Below are positions 1 through 7,213 of a stretch of DNA of 21,709 bases, piece after piece. The notes under the pieces are model-generated. The model made no database searches. It had not been told where the DNA came from and was given only the letters and a program-made list of their open reading frames with translations. The translations under genes and the position numbers were made by a program. The DNA is from Bordetella parapertussis (GTDB taxonomy: Bacteria; Pseudomonadota; Gammaproteobacteria; Burkholderiales; Burkholderiaceae_C), in contig CAMBSK010000034.1 of the NCBI GenBank assembly GCA_945870575.1, positions 1-21,709 of the forward strand. Direction: 5' to 3'. Within the stretch, counting starts at the first letter, position 1. Each line of letters opens with the position of its first letter.

Positions 1-396
1 AGCGCTGAAGATGAAGAGCAAACACCCGCAGACACCACAAGCCATCCTTGGATGCCTGTGGTGTTCGGTGCGCTCATCGGTGTACTGGTCACGCTCACAT
101 CGGTGGGTGCGGGTGCCATCGGTGTCACTGTGTTGATGTTGCTTTACCCGCAGCTTCCCTTGCCGCGCATCGTCGCTGCCGATATTGCGTATGCCGTGCC
201 ACTCACGCTGGTTGCCGGTTTGGGTCACGCCTCACTCGGCACGGTGGACTGGAACCTGCTCGTCATATTGCTCATCGGTTCACTGCCCGGCATCTGGATC
301 GGCTCGCAACTGGTCACCAAAGTCCCAGAACGTTTTATCCGCTCTGCCCTGTCTGTTCTGCTGGCCTGGGCCGGTACCAAATTGATTTTGATCTGA
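1..396 (+). CDS. TSUP (TauE/SafE) family permease, C-terminal part, cut by the window edge
   Basis: The frame is open from the first base, so this is the last ~131 residues of a longer gene whose start lies outside the window. The visible part begins with an acidic linker (about residues 3-12) and continues with hydrophobic helices rich in Gly, Leu and Val. It contains the phrases TSVGAGAIG and GSLPGIWIGSQL, which resemble the second repeat of sulfite exporter TauE/SafE (TSUP) permeases: several membrane helices ending very close to the C-terminus. TSUP proteins move sulfite, sulfate or organosulfonates across the inner membrane. It stops 6 bp before cysI, so co-transcription is likely, and the context suggests uptake or efflux of a sulfur oxyanion. 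The substrate is inferred from the neighbours only. Confidence 0.8.
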   Translation, partial: SAEDEEQTPADTTSHPWMPVVFGALIGVLVTLTSVGAGAIGVTVLMLLYPQLPLPRIVAADIAYAVPLTLVAGLGHASLGTVDWNLLVILLIGSLPGIWIGSQLVTKVPERFIRSALSVLLAWAGTKLILI

Positions 397-402
397 CACA
401 CC

Positions 403-2205
403 ATGTACCAATACACCGATTTCGACAAACGCTTTGTGCGCGAGCGCGCCGCGCAATACCGTGACCAGTTAGAACGCCATCTCAGCGGCCGCTTGAGCGA
501 CGAAGAATTTCGTCCGCTGCGCTTACAAAACGGCTGGTATGTGCAACGCTACGCTCCTATGTTGCGCGTGGCCGTGCCCTACGGCGAACTCAACAGTGCA
601 CAACTGCGTGTGTTGGCCACAGTTGCGCGCGACTACGACACACCCGAGACTGGTTTGTTTGAGCGCGCACAAACCACGCAAGACGCGATCGGCGGTATTG
701 CCGCACCTGCGTTGACGAAAAATTACGCGCATTTCACTACGCGCCAAAACCTGCAATACAACTGGATTTCGCTGCACAAAAGCGCGGACGTGATGGACCT
801 GCTGGCCAGCGTGAACATGCACGGTATTCAAACCAGCGGTAACTGCATACGCAACATCACCAGCGATGAGCGCGCCGGTGTGGCGGTAGACGAAATTGTG
901 GACCCGCGTCCGTTTGCAGAAATTCTGCGCCAATGGAGCACGCTGCATCCCGAGTTCGCGTTTCTGCCGCGCAAATTCAAAATCGCGATCAGCGGTGCCC
1001 GCGATGACCGTGCTGCCACCGCTTGGCATGATGTGGGTTTGCATGTGCAACGCAATGCATCGGGTGAAGTTGGTTTTCGCGTCATGGTGGGCGGCGGCAT
1101 GGGGCGCACACCCATCACAGCCAGTGTGATCCGTGAGTTTTTGCCTTGGAACCAGATTTTGAATTTTTTAGAAGCCGTGGTGCGTGTCTACAACCGCTGG
1201 GGCCGTCGCGACAATATTTACAAAGCGCGCATCAAAATTTTGGTGAAAGCCGAAGGCCCGCGCTACAAAGAAGAAGTCGAAGCCGAATACCAGCGCATCC
1301 TCACACAAGACGGTGCGCCACACACCATCACGCAAGCCGAGTTTGACCGGGTGCATGCTTGCTTTGCCGCCCCTGTGCTGGCTGCTCACAATGGTGTGTC
1401 TGCTGAGGCTATTCACACTCAACTGACCCAAGCTGCAGACGGCAACAAAGACTTTGCACGCTGGCTGCAACAAAACGTGGCTGCACACCGTGACCCACAT
1501 TTGCGCATCGTTACCCTTTCTTTCAAACGACTTGGCCAAGCGCCGGGCGACGCCACCGCTGATCAACTCGACGCTGCTGCCGTGTTGGCGGATCGCTTCT
1601 CCTGCGGCGAAGCTCGGGTCAGCCATGACCAAAATTTGGTCTTGCCATGGGTAGCCGCGCAAGACTTGCCCGCGCTTTACAAACAGGCCAAAGACTTGGG
1701 GCTGGCCAAACCCAACATTCGCATGTTGACCGACATGATCGCCTGCCCCGGCGGCGACTATTGCTCCTTAGCCAATGCGCGTTCGCTGCCTGTCTCCGCC
1801 GCGATCAGCGAGCGTTACCAAGATTTGGACGAGTTATTTGATTTGGGTGAAATTGATTTGCACATCAGCGGTTGCATCAATTCCTGCGGACACCACCACA
1901 GCGGCCACATCGGTATTTTGGGTGTGGATAAAGACGGCAAGGAGTGGTACCAAGTGACGTTGGGAGGCTCTGACGGCTCTGAACTCAGCGGCGCACCCAA
2001 GGCCGGTAAAGTGGTCGGCCCCTCGTTTTCATCTGCCGAAGTGGTGGATGTGATTGAAGCGGTTTTACAGGTTTACACAGACCAAAAAGCCCATGGTGAA
2101 ACCTTTATTGATGCGTTCAACCGCATTGGTATAGATCCTTTCAAACTCGCCGCCAATGCTGCCCGTCACTCCTCGGACGACGAAGCCTTGAGCACCATCG
2201 ACTGA
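403..2205 (+). CDS. cysI: Assimilatory sulfite reductase, siroheme/4Fe-4S hemoprotein (nitrite/sulfite reductase family)
   Basis: This 600-residue protein reduces sulfite to sulfide with six electrons in the cytoplasm. The two cysteine pairs that hold the [4Fe-4S]-siroheme centre are visible: C448-x5-C454 in ACPGGDYC and C491-x3-C495 in SGCINSCGHHH. The N-terminal half carries other family signatures, HFTTRQNLQYNW and SGNCIRNIT, so both ferredoxin-like halves are present and the length is normal. The ATG lies 6 bp after the permease stop with no obvious Shine-Dalgarno sequence, which suggests coupling. No cysJ flavoprotein is nearby, so the electron donor may be a ferredoxin; fdxA and a ferredoxin-NADP reductase follow the operon. 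Nitrite reductase is the main alternative, but the cysHDN neighbours favour sulfite. Confidence 0.93.
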   Translation: MYQYTDFDKRFVRERAAQYRDQLERHLSGRLSDEEFRPLRLQNGWYVQRYAPMLRVAVPYGELNSAQLRVLATVARDYDTPETGLFERAQTTQDAIGGIAAPALTKNYAHFTTRQNLQYNWISLHKSADVMDLLASVNMHGIQTSGNCIRNITSDERAGVAVDEIVDPRPFAEILRQWSTLHPEFAFLPRKFKIAISGARDDRAATAWHDVGLHVQRNASGEVGFRVMVGGGMGRTPITASVIREFLPWNQILNFLEAVVRVYNRWGRRDNIYKARIKILVKAEGPRYKEEVEAEYQRILTQDGAPHTITQAEFDRVHACFAAPVLAAHNGVSAEAIHTQLTQAADGNKDFARWLQQNVAAHRDPHLRIVTLSFKRLGQAPGDATADQLDAAAVLADRFSCGEARVSHDQNLVLPWVAAQDLPALYKQAKDLGLAKPNIRMLTDMIACPGGDYCSLANARSLPVSAAISERYQDLDELFDLGEIDLHISGCINSCGHHHSGHIGILGVDKDGKEWYQVTLGGSDGSELSGAPKAGKVVGPSFSSAEVVDVIEAVLQVYTDQKAHGETFIDAFNRIGIDPFKLAANAARHSSDDEALSTID

Positions 2206-2214
2206 AAGCTGAAT

Positions 2215-2586
2215 ATGCAACTGATTTCACACACAGAACACGCGACCTTGACGCACGACCATCTGCTGACATTGACCAATGACGCCGACCCTATGCAGCA
2301 GTCACTGCAAGACGTGCAGACCATTGAACTGCATTTCCCGAAATTCACTGACGGACGCGCCTTCAGCCAAGCATTGATGCTGCGTCGCCGCTGCGGATTC
2401 AAGGGGGACATACGCGCCAGCGGCGATGTGTTGATCGATCAACTCAGCCAAATGCAACGCTGTGGTTTTTCCAGCGCCGTGCTGCGTGCAGACCAAGATA
2501 TCGCCAAGGGGCGAGAATTGCTCTCTCACTTCAGTGCGTTCTACCAAGGTGATGTGTCACAGCCCCAACCTTTGTTTGCAAGATGA
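2215..2586 (+). CDS. DUF934 family protein of the sulfate assimilation operon
   Basis: This is a 123-residue soluble protein. The central segment has the family signature FPKFTDGRAFSQA, followed by LRRRCGFKGDIRASGD and DQLSQMQRCGF, typical of DUF934 proteins. These are found almost always between sulfite reductase and cysH in proteobacteria. No signal peptide or membrane helix is visible. It starts 9 bp after cysI and its TGA overlaps the cysH ATG (ATGA, 4 bp), so it is translated with the pathway enzymes. Its biochemical role is not established. A helper or electron-transfer partner of sulfite reductase is a plausible inference, because the operon has no CysJ. The two cysteines (in RRCGF and QRCGF) do not form a recognisable cluster motif. 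Confidence 0.85.
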   Translation: MQLISHTEHATLTHDHLLTLTNDADPMQQSLQDVQTIELHFPKFTDGRAFSQALMLRRRCGFKGDIRASGDVLIDQLSQMQRCGFSSAVLRADQDIAKGRELLSHFSAFYQGDVSQPQPLFAR

Positions 2587-3314
2587 AACCCTTACCCAAA
2601 GCCACCGAATTACACGCCAAAGCCAGCGCCACATTCGCTGACAAACTGGCTGCCACTCAGGCACAACTCAAAGCTGCAGCGCTTGAACTACAACCACTGA
2701 AACAAGCCTCCAGCTTGGGCGCTGAAGACGTGGTCATCACCCACCTCATCAACAGCTTGCAACTGGACATTCCCGTGTTTGTGCTGGAAACCGGCGCTTT
2801 GCACAGCGACACGCTGGCTTTGCTCGAGCGCTTGCAAGCCCATTCGCGCGCACCGGTGCAGGTGTACCGCCCGCAACACGAAGCTGTCATCGCTTTTGTC
2901 AAACAACCGGGTCAGCAAGCCATTTATGAAAGCATGGCCAACCGCAAAGCCTGTTGCGGCATACGCAAACTCGAACCGCTGGGTCGCGCCTTGGAAAACC
3001 AAAAAGCATGGATCACCGGCTTGCGCCGAGAACAATCGCAAGCGCGCGCTGAAGTGTCAGCCCAAGAAGCTGATGTGACCAACGGTGTACCCATCATCAA
3101 ACTCAACCCGCTGGTCGACTGGGCTTGGGGCGATGTCTGGCATTACATCGCTTCCAACCATGTGGACTACAACCCGCTGCATGACCAGTTTTTCCCCAGC
3201 ATCGGTTGCGCGCCTTGCACCCGTGCCATCAGCCTTGGCGAAGATTTCCGCGCCGGTCGCTGGTGGTGGGAAGATGAGACCGCCAAAGAATGCGGCTTGC
3301 ATGTCAAGGCTTGA
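2583..3314 (+). CDS. cysH: Assimilatory adenylylsulfate (APS) reductase, 4Fe-4S type
   Basis: The 243-residue enzyme belongs to the PAPS/APS reductase family of PP-loop proteins. It reduces activated sulfate to sulfite using thioredoxin or glutathione. Two cysteine pairs, C124-C125 (KACCGIRK) and C209-x2-C212 (GCAPCTR), are the [4Fe-4S] ligands that distinguish APS reductases from the cluster-free PAPS reductases of enteric bacteria. The catalytic cysteine sits in the C-terminal ECGLH motif (C237). The APS assignment agrees with the absence of an APS kinase (cysC) here. The start overlaps the DUF934 stop by 4 bp. The product name 'phosphoadenosine phosphosulfate reductase' is often transferred to such proteins but would be less accurate. 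Confidence 0.92.
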   Translation: MKPLPKATELHAKASATFADKLAATQAQLKAAALELQPLKQASSLGAEDVVITHLINSLQLDIPVFVLETGALHSDTLALLERLQAHSRAPVQVYRPQHEAVIAFVKQPGQQAIYESMANRKACCGIRKLEPLGRALENQKAWITGLRREQSQARAEVSAQEADVTNGVPIIKLNPLVDWAWGDVWHYIASNHVDYNPLHDQFFPSIGCAPCTRAISLGEDFRAGRWWWEDETAKECGLHVKA

Positions 3315-3344
3315 TGGCCTTTACAAAAATTGAACGAGAAGAAC

Positions 3345-4274
3345 ATGAACGCCAGAATACCCACAGAGTTGCACCATTTAAGCAACGCACACCTAGATGC
3401 GCTGGAAGAAGAAACTATTTTCATCCTGCGAGAAGTCGCTGCTGCGTTTGAGCGTCCTACACTCCTTTTTTCGGGCGGCAAAGATTCTTTGGTGATGTTG
3501 AAATGCGCTGAAAAAGCCTTTGGCATAGGCCGCATCCCCTACCCGCTGTTGATGATTGACACCGGCCACAACTTCCCCGAGGTGACCGACTTTCGCGATC
3601 TGCGCGCCAAAGAGTTGGGCGCCGAATTGATCGTTCGCAGTGTTGAAGATTCCATGAAACGCGGCACCGTGCGATTAGCCCGTCCCGACGAATCGCGCAA
3701 TGTGCACCAATCGGTCACCCTGCTTGAAGCGATTGATGAATTCCGCTTTGATGCACTCATTGGCGGCGCGCGCCGCGACGAAGAAAAGGCCCGTGCCAAA
3801 GAACGCATCTTCAGCCACCGCGACAGCTTTGGTCAGTGGCAACCCAAATCGCAACGGCCTGAACTTTGGAATTTATTCAACACCCGCTTGCATCCGGGCG
3901 AGCATTTCCGCGTCTTTCCCATTTCCAACTGGACCGAGTTGGATGTGTGGCAATACATTGCGCGCGAAAACATTGCGCTGCCTTCGCTTTACTACACACA
4001 CACGCGAGACGTGATCGAGCGCAAGGGTTTGCTGGTGCCTGTGACCCACATGACACCGCCTCGCGACGGCGAAACCGTGCAACAACGCCAAGTGCGTTTT
4101 CGCACTGTCGGCGACATCACTTGCACCTGCCCTGTGGAGAGCACCGCAACTACACCAGACGATATCGTCATCGAAACACTGGCCGCTGATGTGAGCGAAC
4201 GCGGCGCCACCCGCATGGACGACCAGACCTCGGACGCCTCCATGGAAAAACGCAAAAAAGAGGGCTACTTCTGA
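3345..4274 (+). CDS. cysD: Sulfate adenylyltransferase subunit 2 (ATP sulfurylase small subunit)
   Basis: CysD carries out adenylyl transfer from ATP to sulfate, making APS, with energy from the CysN GTPase. The PP-loop signature LLFSGGKDSLVML lies near residue 45, and the family phrases IDTGHNFPE, GGARRDEEKARAKER and DITCTCPVES follow. The C-terminus ends in KKKEGYF, as is usual. I chose ATG 3345 (309 residues) because it follows a purine-rich GAGAAG. An in-frame TTG at 3330 would add five residues. The stop TGA shares one base with the cysN ATG, so the two subunits are translationally coupled, fitting their fixed complex. Confidence 0.94.
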   Translation: MNARIPTELHHLSNAHLDALEEETIFILREVAAAFERPTLLFSGGKDSLVMLKCAEKAFGIGRIPYPLLMIDTGHNFPEVTDFRDLRAKELGAELIVRSVEDSMKRGTVRLARPDESRNVHQSVTLLEAIDEFRFDALIGGARRDEEKARAKERIFSHRDSFGQWQPKSQRPELWNLFNTRLHPGEHFRVFPISNWTELDVWQYIARENIALPSLYYTHTRDVIERKGLLVPVTHMTPPRDGETVQQRQVRFRTVGDITCTCPVESTATTPDDIVIETLAADVSERGATRMDDQTSDASMEKRKKEGYF

Positions 4275-5548
4275 TGAACACCCAAACCTCAACCCGCCCC
4301 GCCCTGAAATTCATCACCTGCGGCTCTGTGGACGATGGCAAATCCACGCTCATTGGCCGGTTGCTGGTCGACTCGAAATCGGTGTTGCAAGACCATTTGG
4401 CCGGCGTGCAACGCCAAGGTGAAACTGACTTGGCATTGCTCACCGACGGTTTGTCTGCCGAGCGCGAACAAGGCATCACGATTGACGTGGCTTACCGCTA
4501 CTTCAGCACCGAGTCACGCAAATTCATCATCGGCGACTCTCCCGGCCACGAGCAATACACGCGCAACATGGTCACTGCGGCATCCAGCGCAGACGCGGCC
4601 GTGGTGTTGGTGGACGCAACCAAGCTCAATTGGTCAACCCAAGGCTTCAACTTGCTACCGCAAACCCGCAGACACAGTTTGTTGCTCAAACTTTTGCGTG
4701 TGCCATCCATCGTATTTGCCATCAACAAGCTCGACGCGATTGAGGATGCAGCGACTGCTTTTGTGAACATTGCCCAAGCATTGCAAAGCTTTGCCGACGA
4801 GGCCGGTATCGACATCACGGCCACCGTGCCGGTGTCAGCACTCAAAGGCTGGAACGTGGTCAATCCGCAGCCTGACTGGTGCAATTACAGCGGTCCGAGC
4901 TTGTTGCAACTGCTAGAGAGCTTGCCTGTCACTGCATTTGAAGAAGACGCTGAATTGGCGTTCGCCGTGCAGTGGGTGGAAAAATTCCACGACAGCGCCG
5001 ACACCTCCAAAGGCAGACGCGTGTATTGGGGCCGGGTCGGCACCGGTGTCGCACGCGCGGGCGACAGCATCCGCGTGTTTCCCAGCGGCCAGACTGCCCT
5101 CATCAAAGAAGTGCTCAGCAGCGTGCGCCAATCTGCCGAGATTGCAGCCGGACACAGCGCAGGATTGGTACTGGACCGCGAAGTCGATGTGTCTCGTGGC
5201 GACTGGCTGCTGGCGCAAACGCATCAAGCCCAAGCGCAAAACACATTGAATGTTACGCTGGCCTGGCTGGACGATGAACCGCTGGTGGCCGGTCGTGTTT
5301 ACTGGGCGCTGCATGGGCACCGTTGGGTCAAAGCCAAAGTGGTTCGCATCCTGCATCGCCTTGACGTCAATACCTTGCAGGAAATGGACGCGTCCGAGTT
5401 GTCGCCCAACGCCATCGGCCATGTGCAACTGAGTTTGCAGCAACCTTTGGTGACCTTGCCTTTCAGCGACTCGCGCAGCATGGGTTCGCTGGTCTTGGTA
5501 GATACCGCCACCCACAAAACTTCCGCGGCAGTCATGGTTCAAGCCTGA
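4274..5548 (+). CDS. cysN: Sulfate adenylyltransferase subunit 1 (GTPase subunit)
   Basis: This 424-residue translational-type GTPase drives APS synthesis by CysD. The G1 loop GSVDDGKST is at residues 17-25, the switch phrase AEREQGITIDVAYRYF is characteristic of CysN, the G3 box is DSPGHEQYTRNM, and the NKLD box is in INKLDAIED. Beta-barrel domains resembling EF-Tu domains 2 and 3 follow. The protein is shorter than enteric CysN (about 475 residues) but has both regions. No APS kinase (CysC) domain is fused at the C-terminus, which supports a PAPS-independent pathway. It is the last gene of the tight cys operon; a 70-bp gap separates it from fdxA. Confidence 0.94.
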   Translation: MNTQTSTRPALKFITCGSVDDGKSTLIGRLLVDSKSVLQDHLAGVQRQGETDLALLTDGLSAEREQGITIDVAYRYFSTESRKFIIGDSPGHEQYTRNMVTAASSADAAVVLVDATKLNWSTQGFNLLPQTRRHSLLLKLLRVPSIVFAINKLDAIEDAATAFVNIAQALQSFADEAGIDITATVPVSALKGWNVVNPQPDWCNYSGPSLLQLLESLPVTAFEEDAELAFAVQWVEKFHDSADTSKGRRVYWGRVGTGVARAGDSIRVFPSGQTALIKEVLSSVRQSAEIAAGHSAGLVLDREVDVSRGDWLLAQTHQAQAQNTLNVTLAWLDDEPLVAGRVYWALHGHRWVKAKVVRILHRLDVNTLQEMDASELSPNAIGHVQLSLQQPLVTLPFSDSRSMGSLVLVDTATHKTSAAVMVQA

Positions 5549-5562
5549 CTGGCACATTCCTC

Positions 5563-5568
5563 TAAAAT
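5563..5568 (+). promoter_or_regulatory. Possible -10 element (TAAAAT) upstream of fdxA
   Basis: TAAAAT lies about 50 bp before the fdxA ATG in the 70-bp cysN-fdxA gap. No good -35 box at 16-18 bp spacing was found, so this is a weak call. A GC-rich hairpin (GCGGC, 6-nt loop, GCCGC; 5579-5594) follows it in the leader and lacks a T-run, so it is not a clear intrinsic terminator for cysN. Confidence 0.25.
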
Positions 5569-5618
5569 GAGCTGTTTCGCGGCTATCCCGCCGCATTGAC
5601 CAACTGTTGATTCACACC

Positions 5619-5945
5619 ATGACCCACGTTGTTACCGAAGCCTGTATCCGTTGCAAGTACACCGACTGCGTAGACGTTTGCCCCGTAGACTGTTTCCGCG
5701 AAGGCCCGAATTTCCTGACCATAGACCCGGACGAATGCATTGATTGCGCGGTTTGCATTCCCGAGTGCCCGGTGAATGCGATTTACGCCGAAGAAGACGT
5801 ACCCGCCGACCAGCAGCACATGGTGGCCTTGAACGTCGAGCTGTCCCGCATAGGCTGGCCAAGCATCACCAAGCGCAAAACCCCTTTGCCAGATGCTGAC
5901 GACTGGAAAGACAAGACCGGCAAGCTGTCTGAGCTGAGCCGCTGA
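5619..5945 (+). CDS. fdxA: 7Fe ferredoxin ([3Fe-4S][4Fe-4S])
   Basis: This is a 108-residue bacterial 7Fe ferredoxin, a cytoplasmic one-electron carrier. Cysteine spacing matches Azotobacter FdI shifted by one: C9, C17 and C50 for the 3Fe cluster; C21, C40, C43 and C46 for the 4Fe cluster; with extra C12 and C25. The C-terminal tail ([17 protein letters not shown]) is the usual FdxA extension. The ATG at 5619 matches the common family start [10 protein letters not shown]; an upstream in-frame TTG at 5607 is less likely. The next gene, 25 bp downstream, encodes a ferredoxin-NADP reductase, so this is probably its redox partner. Confidence 0.95.
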   Translation: MTHVVTEACIRCKYTDCVDVCPVDCFREGPNFLTIDPDECIDCAVCIPECPVNAIYAEEDVPADQQHMVALNVELSRIGWPSITKRKTPLPDADDWKDKTGKLSELSR

Positions 5946-5970
5946 TCTCTAAGGGCTCAGACAAAACGCC

Positions 5971-7008
5971 ATGAGCTCAACTTCCCCACCCATTGAAACA
6001 GAAGCACTGGTCATCGGTGCTGGCCCGGTGGGTTTGTTTCAAGTGTTTGAACTCGGTCTGCAAGAAATTCAAGCGCATGTGGTTGATGTGCTGCACTACG
6101 TCGGCGGCCAATGCATGGCGCTTTATGCTGACAAACCTATTTACGATATTCCGGGATTGCCGCATTGCACCGGACGCGAGCTGATTGAACGCCTGCAGCA
6201 GCAAGCCTCACCGTTCAAACCGGTGTTTCATTTGAATCAACTCATTCATAGCGTGCAGCAACAAGCTGATAAGCGCTGGCTGATTGACACATCCTCAGAT
6301 GCAAGTTTCCTGGCTAAAACTGTTTTTATCGCCGCCGGGGTCGGCGCATTCACACCACGCAAATTGGCATTGCCCGAGTTAGACGCTTTTGAGGGCAGGC
6401 AGGTGTTTTACACGTCAAACGGCATGAGCGATTTGCGGGGCAAGCACTTGGTGGTCACAGGCGGCGACGATCTGGCTCTACAAACAGCGCTGGATGCTCT
6501 GGCACTGGCACCGGCGAGCGTGACGCTTGTTCACAGACGCAACACATTGGATGCCGAGGAAGTGTTGCTTAAGACTTTTCATGCGGCTGTGGCTGCCGAA
6601 AACATCCACTTCATCACCGCACAAATCAGCCACACGCAATCCTCAAACCATGAACTGACCGGTTTGCAACTTCAACTGATTGACGGCAACAGCCGGCAAA
6701 TTCCTTGCGATCAAATGTTGATTCAACTCGGCTTGTCGCCTCAACTCGGCCCGCTGGCCGATTGGGGACTTGACATGGCCCGCAAACAACTGAGTGTCAA
6801 CACCGAAGACTTCAGCACCAGTGCGCCCGGTATTTTTGCGGTCGGGGACATCAACACTTACCCGGGCAAACGCAAACTCATCGTCAGTGGTTTTCACGAA
6901 GCCACACTGGCCGCATTCGGTGCGGCCGCTTATTTGCGCCCCGGACAGAAAATCCCGCTGGAATACACCACGGCTTCACCGCGCTTGCACCGCCTACTGG
7001 GTGTTTAA
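5971..7008 (+). CDS. Ferredoxin-NADP+ reductase, thioredoxin-reductase-like type
   Basis: This 345-residue FAD/NADP flavoprotein transfers electrons between NADPH and ferredoxin. The FAD-binding dinucleotide motif VIGAGPVGLF is near residue 15, followed by the conserved YVGGQCMALYADKPIYDIPG block. A second nucleotide-binding fold (VTGGDDLALQTAL) is followed by LVHRRN, whose arginines fit the NADPH 2'-phosphate. The C-terminal FAVGDINTYPGKRKLI motif binds the flavin. The CxxC redox pair of thioredoxin reductase is absent, which separates this YumC/Chlorobium-type FNR from true TrxR. The usual GGGDSA in the second fold reads TGGDDLA here, a mild deviation. It lies 25 bp behind fdxA. Confidence 0.9.
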   Translation: MSSTSPPIETEALVIGAGPVGLFQVFELGLQEIQAHVVDVLHYVGGQCMALYADKPIYDIPGLPHCTGRELIERLQQQASPFKPVFHLNQLIHSVQQQADKRWLIDTSSDASFLAKTVFIAAGVGAFTPRKLALPELDAFEGRQVFYTSNGMSDLRGKHLVVTGGDDLALQTALDALALAPASVTLVHRRNTLDAEEVLLKTFHAAVAAENIHFITAQISHTQSSNHELTGLQLQLIDGNSRQIPCDQMLIQLGLSPQLGPLADWGLDMARKQLSVNTEDFSTSAPGIFAVGDINTYPGKRKLIVSGFHEATLAAFGAAAYLRPGQKIPLEYTTASPRLHRLLGV

Positions 7009-7044
7009 CCAAAACGCGAATTGCTTGAAGGCATAATGCAGATT

Positions 7045-7060
7045 CTTGTCTGATGACAAG
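7045..7060 (+). promoter_or_regulatory. Perfect 6-bp hairpin just upstream of the TPP riboswitch
   Basis: CTTGTC and GACAAG are separated by TGAT, an exact inverted repeat that abuts the aptamer. It could be a leader helix at the transcript start. A possible -10 (CATAAT, 7032-7037) lies just upstream without a convincing -35. Confidence 0.4.
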
Positions 7061-7150
7061 TCCGCTGGGGGTGCTGAGGTTTTCACAAACCAAGGCTGAG
7101 AAAGTCCCTTTGAACCTGATTGAGGTAATCCTCGCGCAGGGAAGCATGGC
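7061..7150 (+). promoter_or_regulatory. TPP (THI-box) riboswitch
   Basis: The conserved thi-box elements occur in order: GGGGGTGCTGAG (7067-7078), a variable stem (GGTTT/AAACC), GGCTGAGAAAGTCCCTTTG (about 7094-7112), AACCTGATTGAGGTAATCC and CGCGCAGGGAAGCA. This is the pyrimidine-sensing and pyrophosphate-sensing core of the aptamer that binds thiamin pyrophosphate. It lies 64-150 bp before the cytX start on the same strand, so thiamin sufficiency should reduce CytX synthesis. It is the only thi-box I could find in the window. Confidence 0.93.
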
Positions 7151-7156
7151 CAACAA

Positions 7157-7209
7157 GGACAAGCTGTCCACGTTTCCTAGGCCTCGCCGAACTGCCATTC
7201 TTCTGGAAA
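7157..7209 (+). promoter_or_regulatory. Putative riboswitch expression platform before cytX
   Basis: Between aptamer and start codon there is a small hairpin (GGACA, AGC loop, TGTCC; 7157-7169) and a GTTTCC segment (7172-7177) that could pair with the GGAAAAC around the Shine-Dalgarno site (7205-7211). No hairpin followed by a T-run is seen, so translational control is more likely than transcription termination. This is a reading of base pairing by eye, not a fold. Confidence 0.35.
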
Positions 7210-7213
7210 ACAG

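Noticed and set aside
5579..5594. GC hairpin GCGGC/GCCGC between cysN and fdxA as a terminator
   Set aside because: No T-run follows on either strand, so it was not called as an intrinsic terminator.
4913..5596. A 227-codon minus-strand frame opposite cysN
   Set aside because: It is a shadow of cysN, with no ribosome site or recognisable domain.
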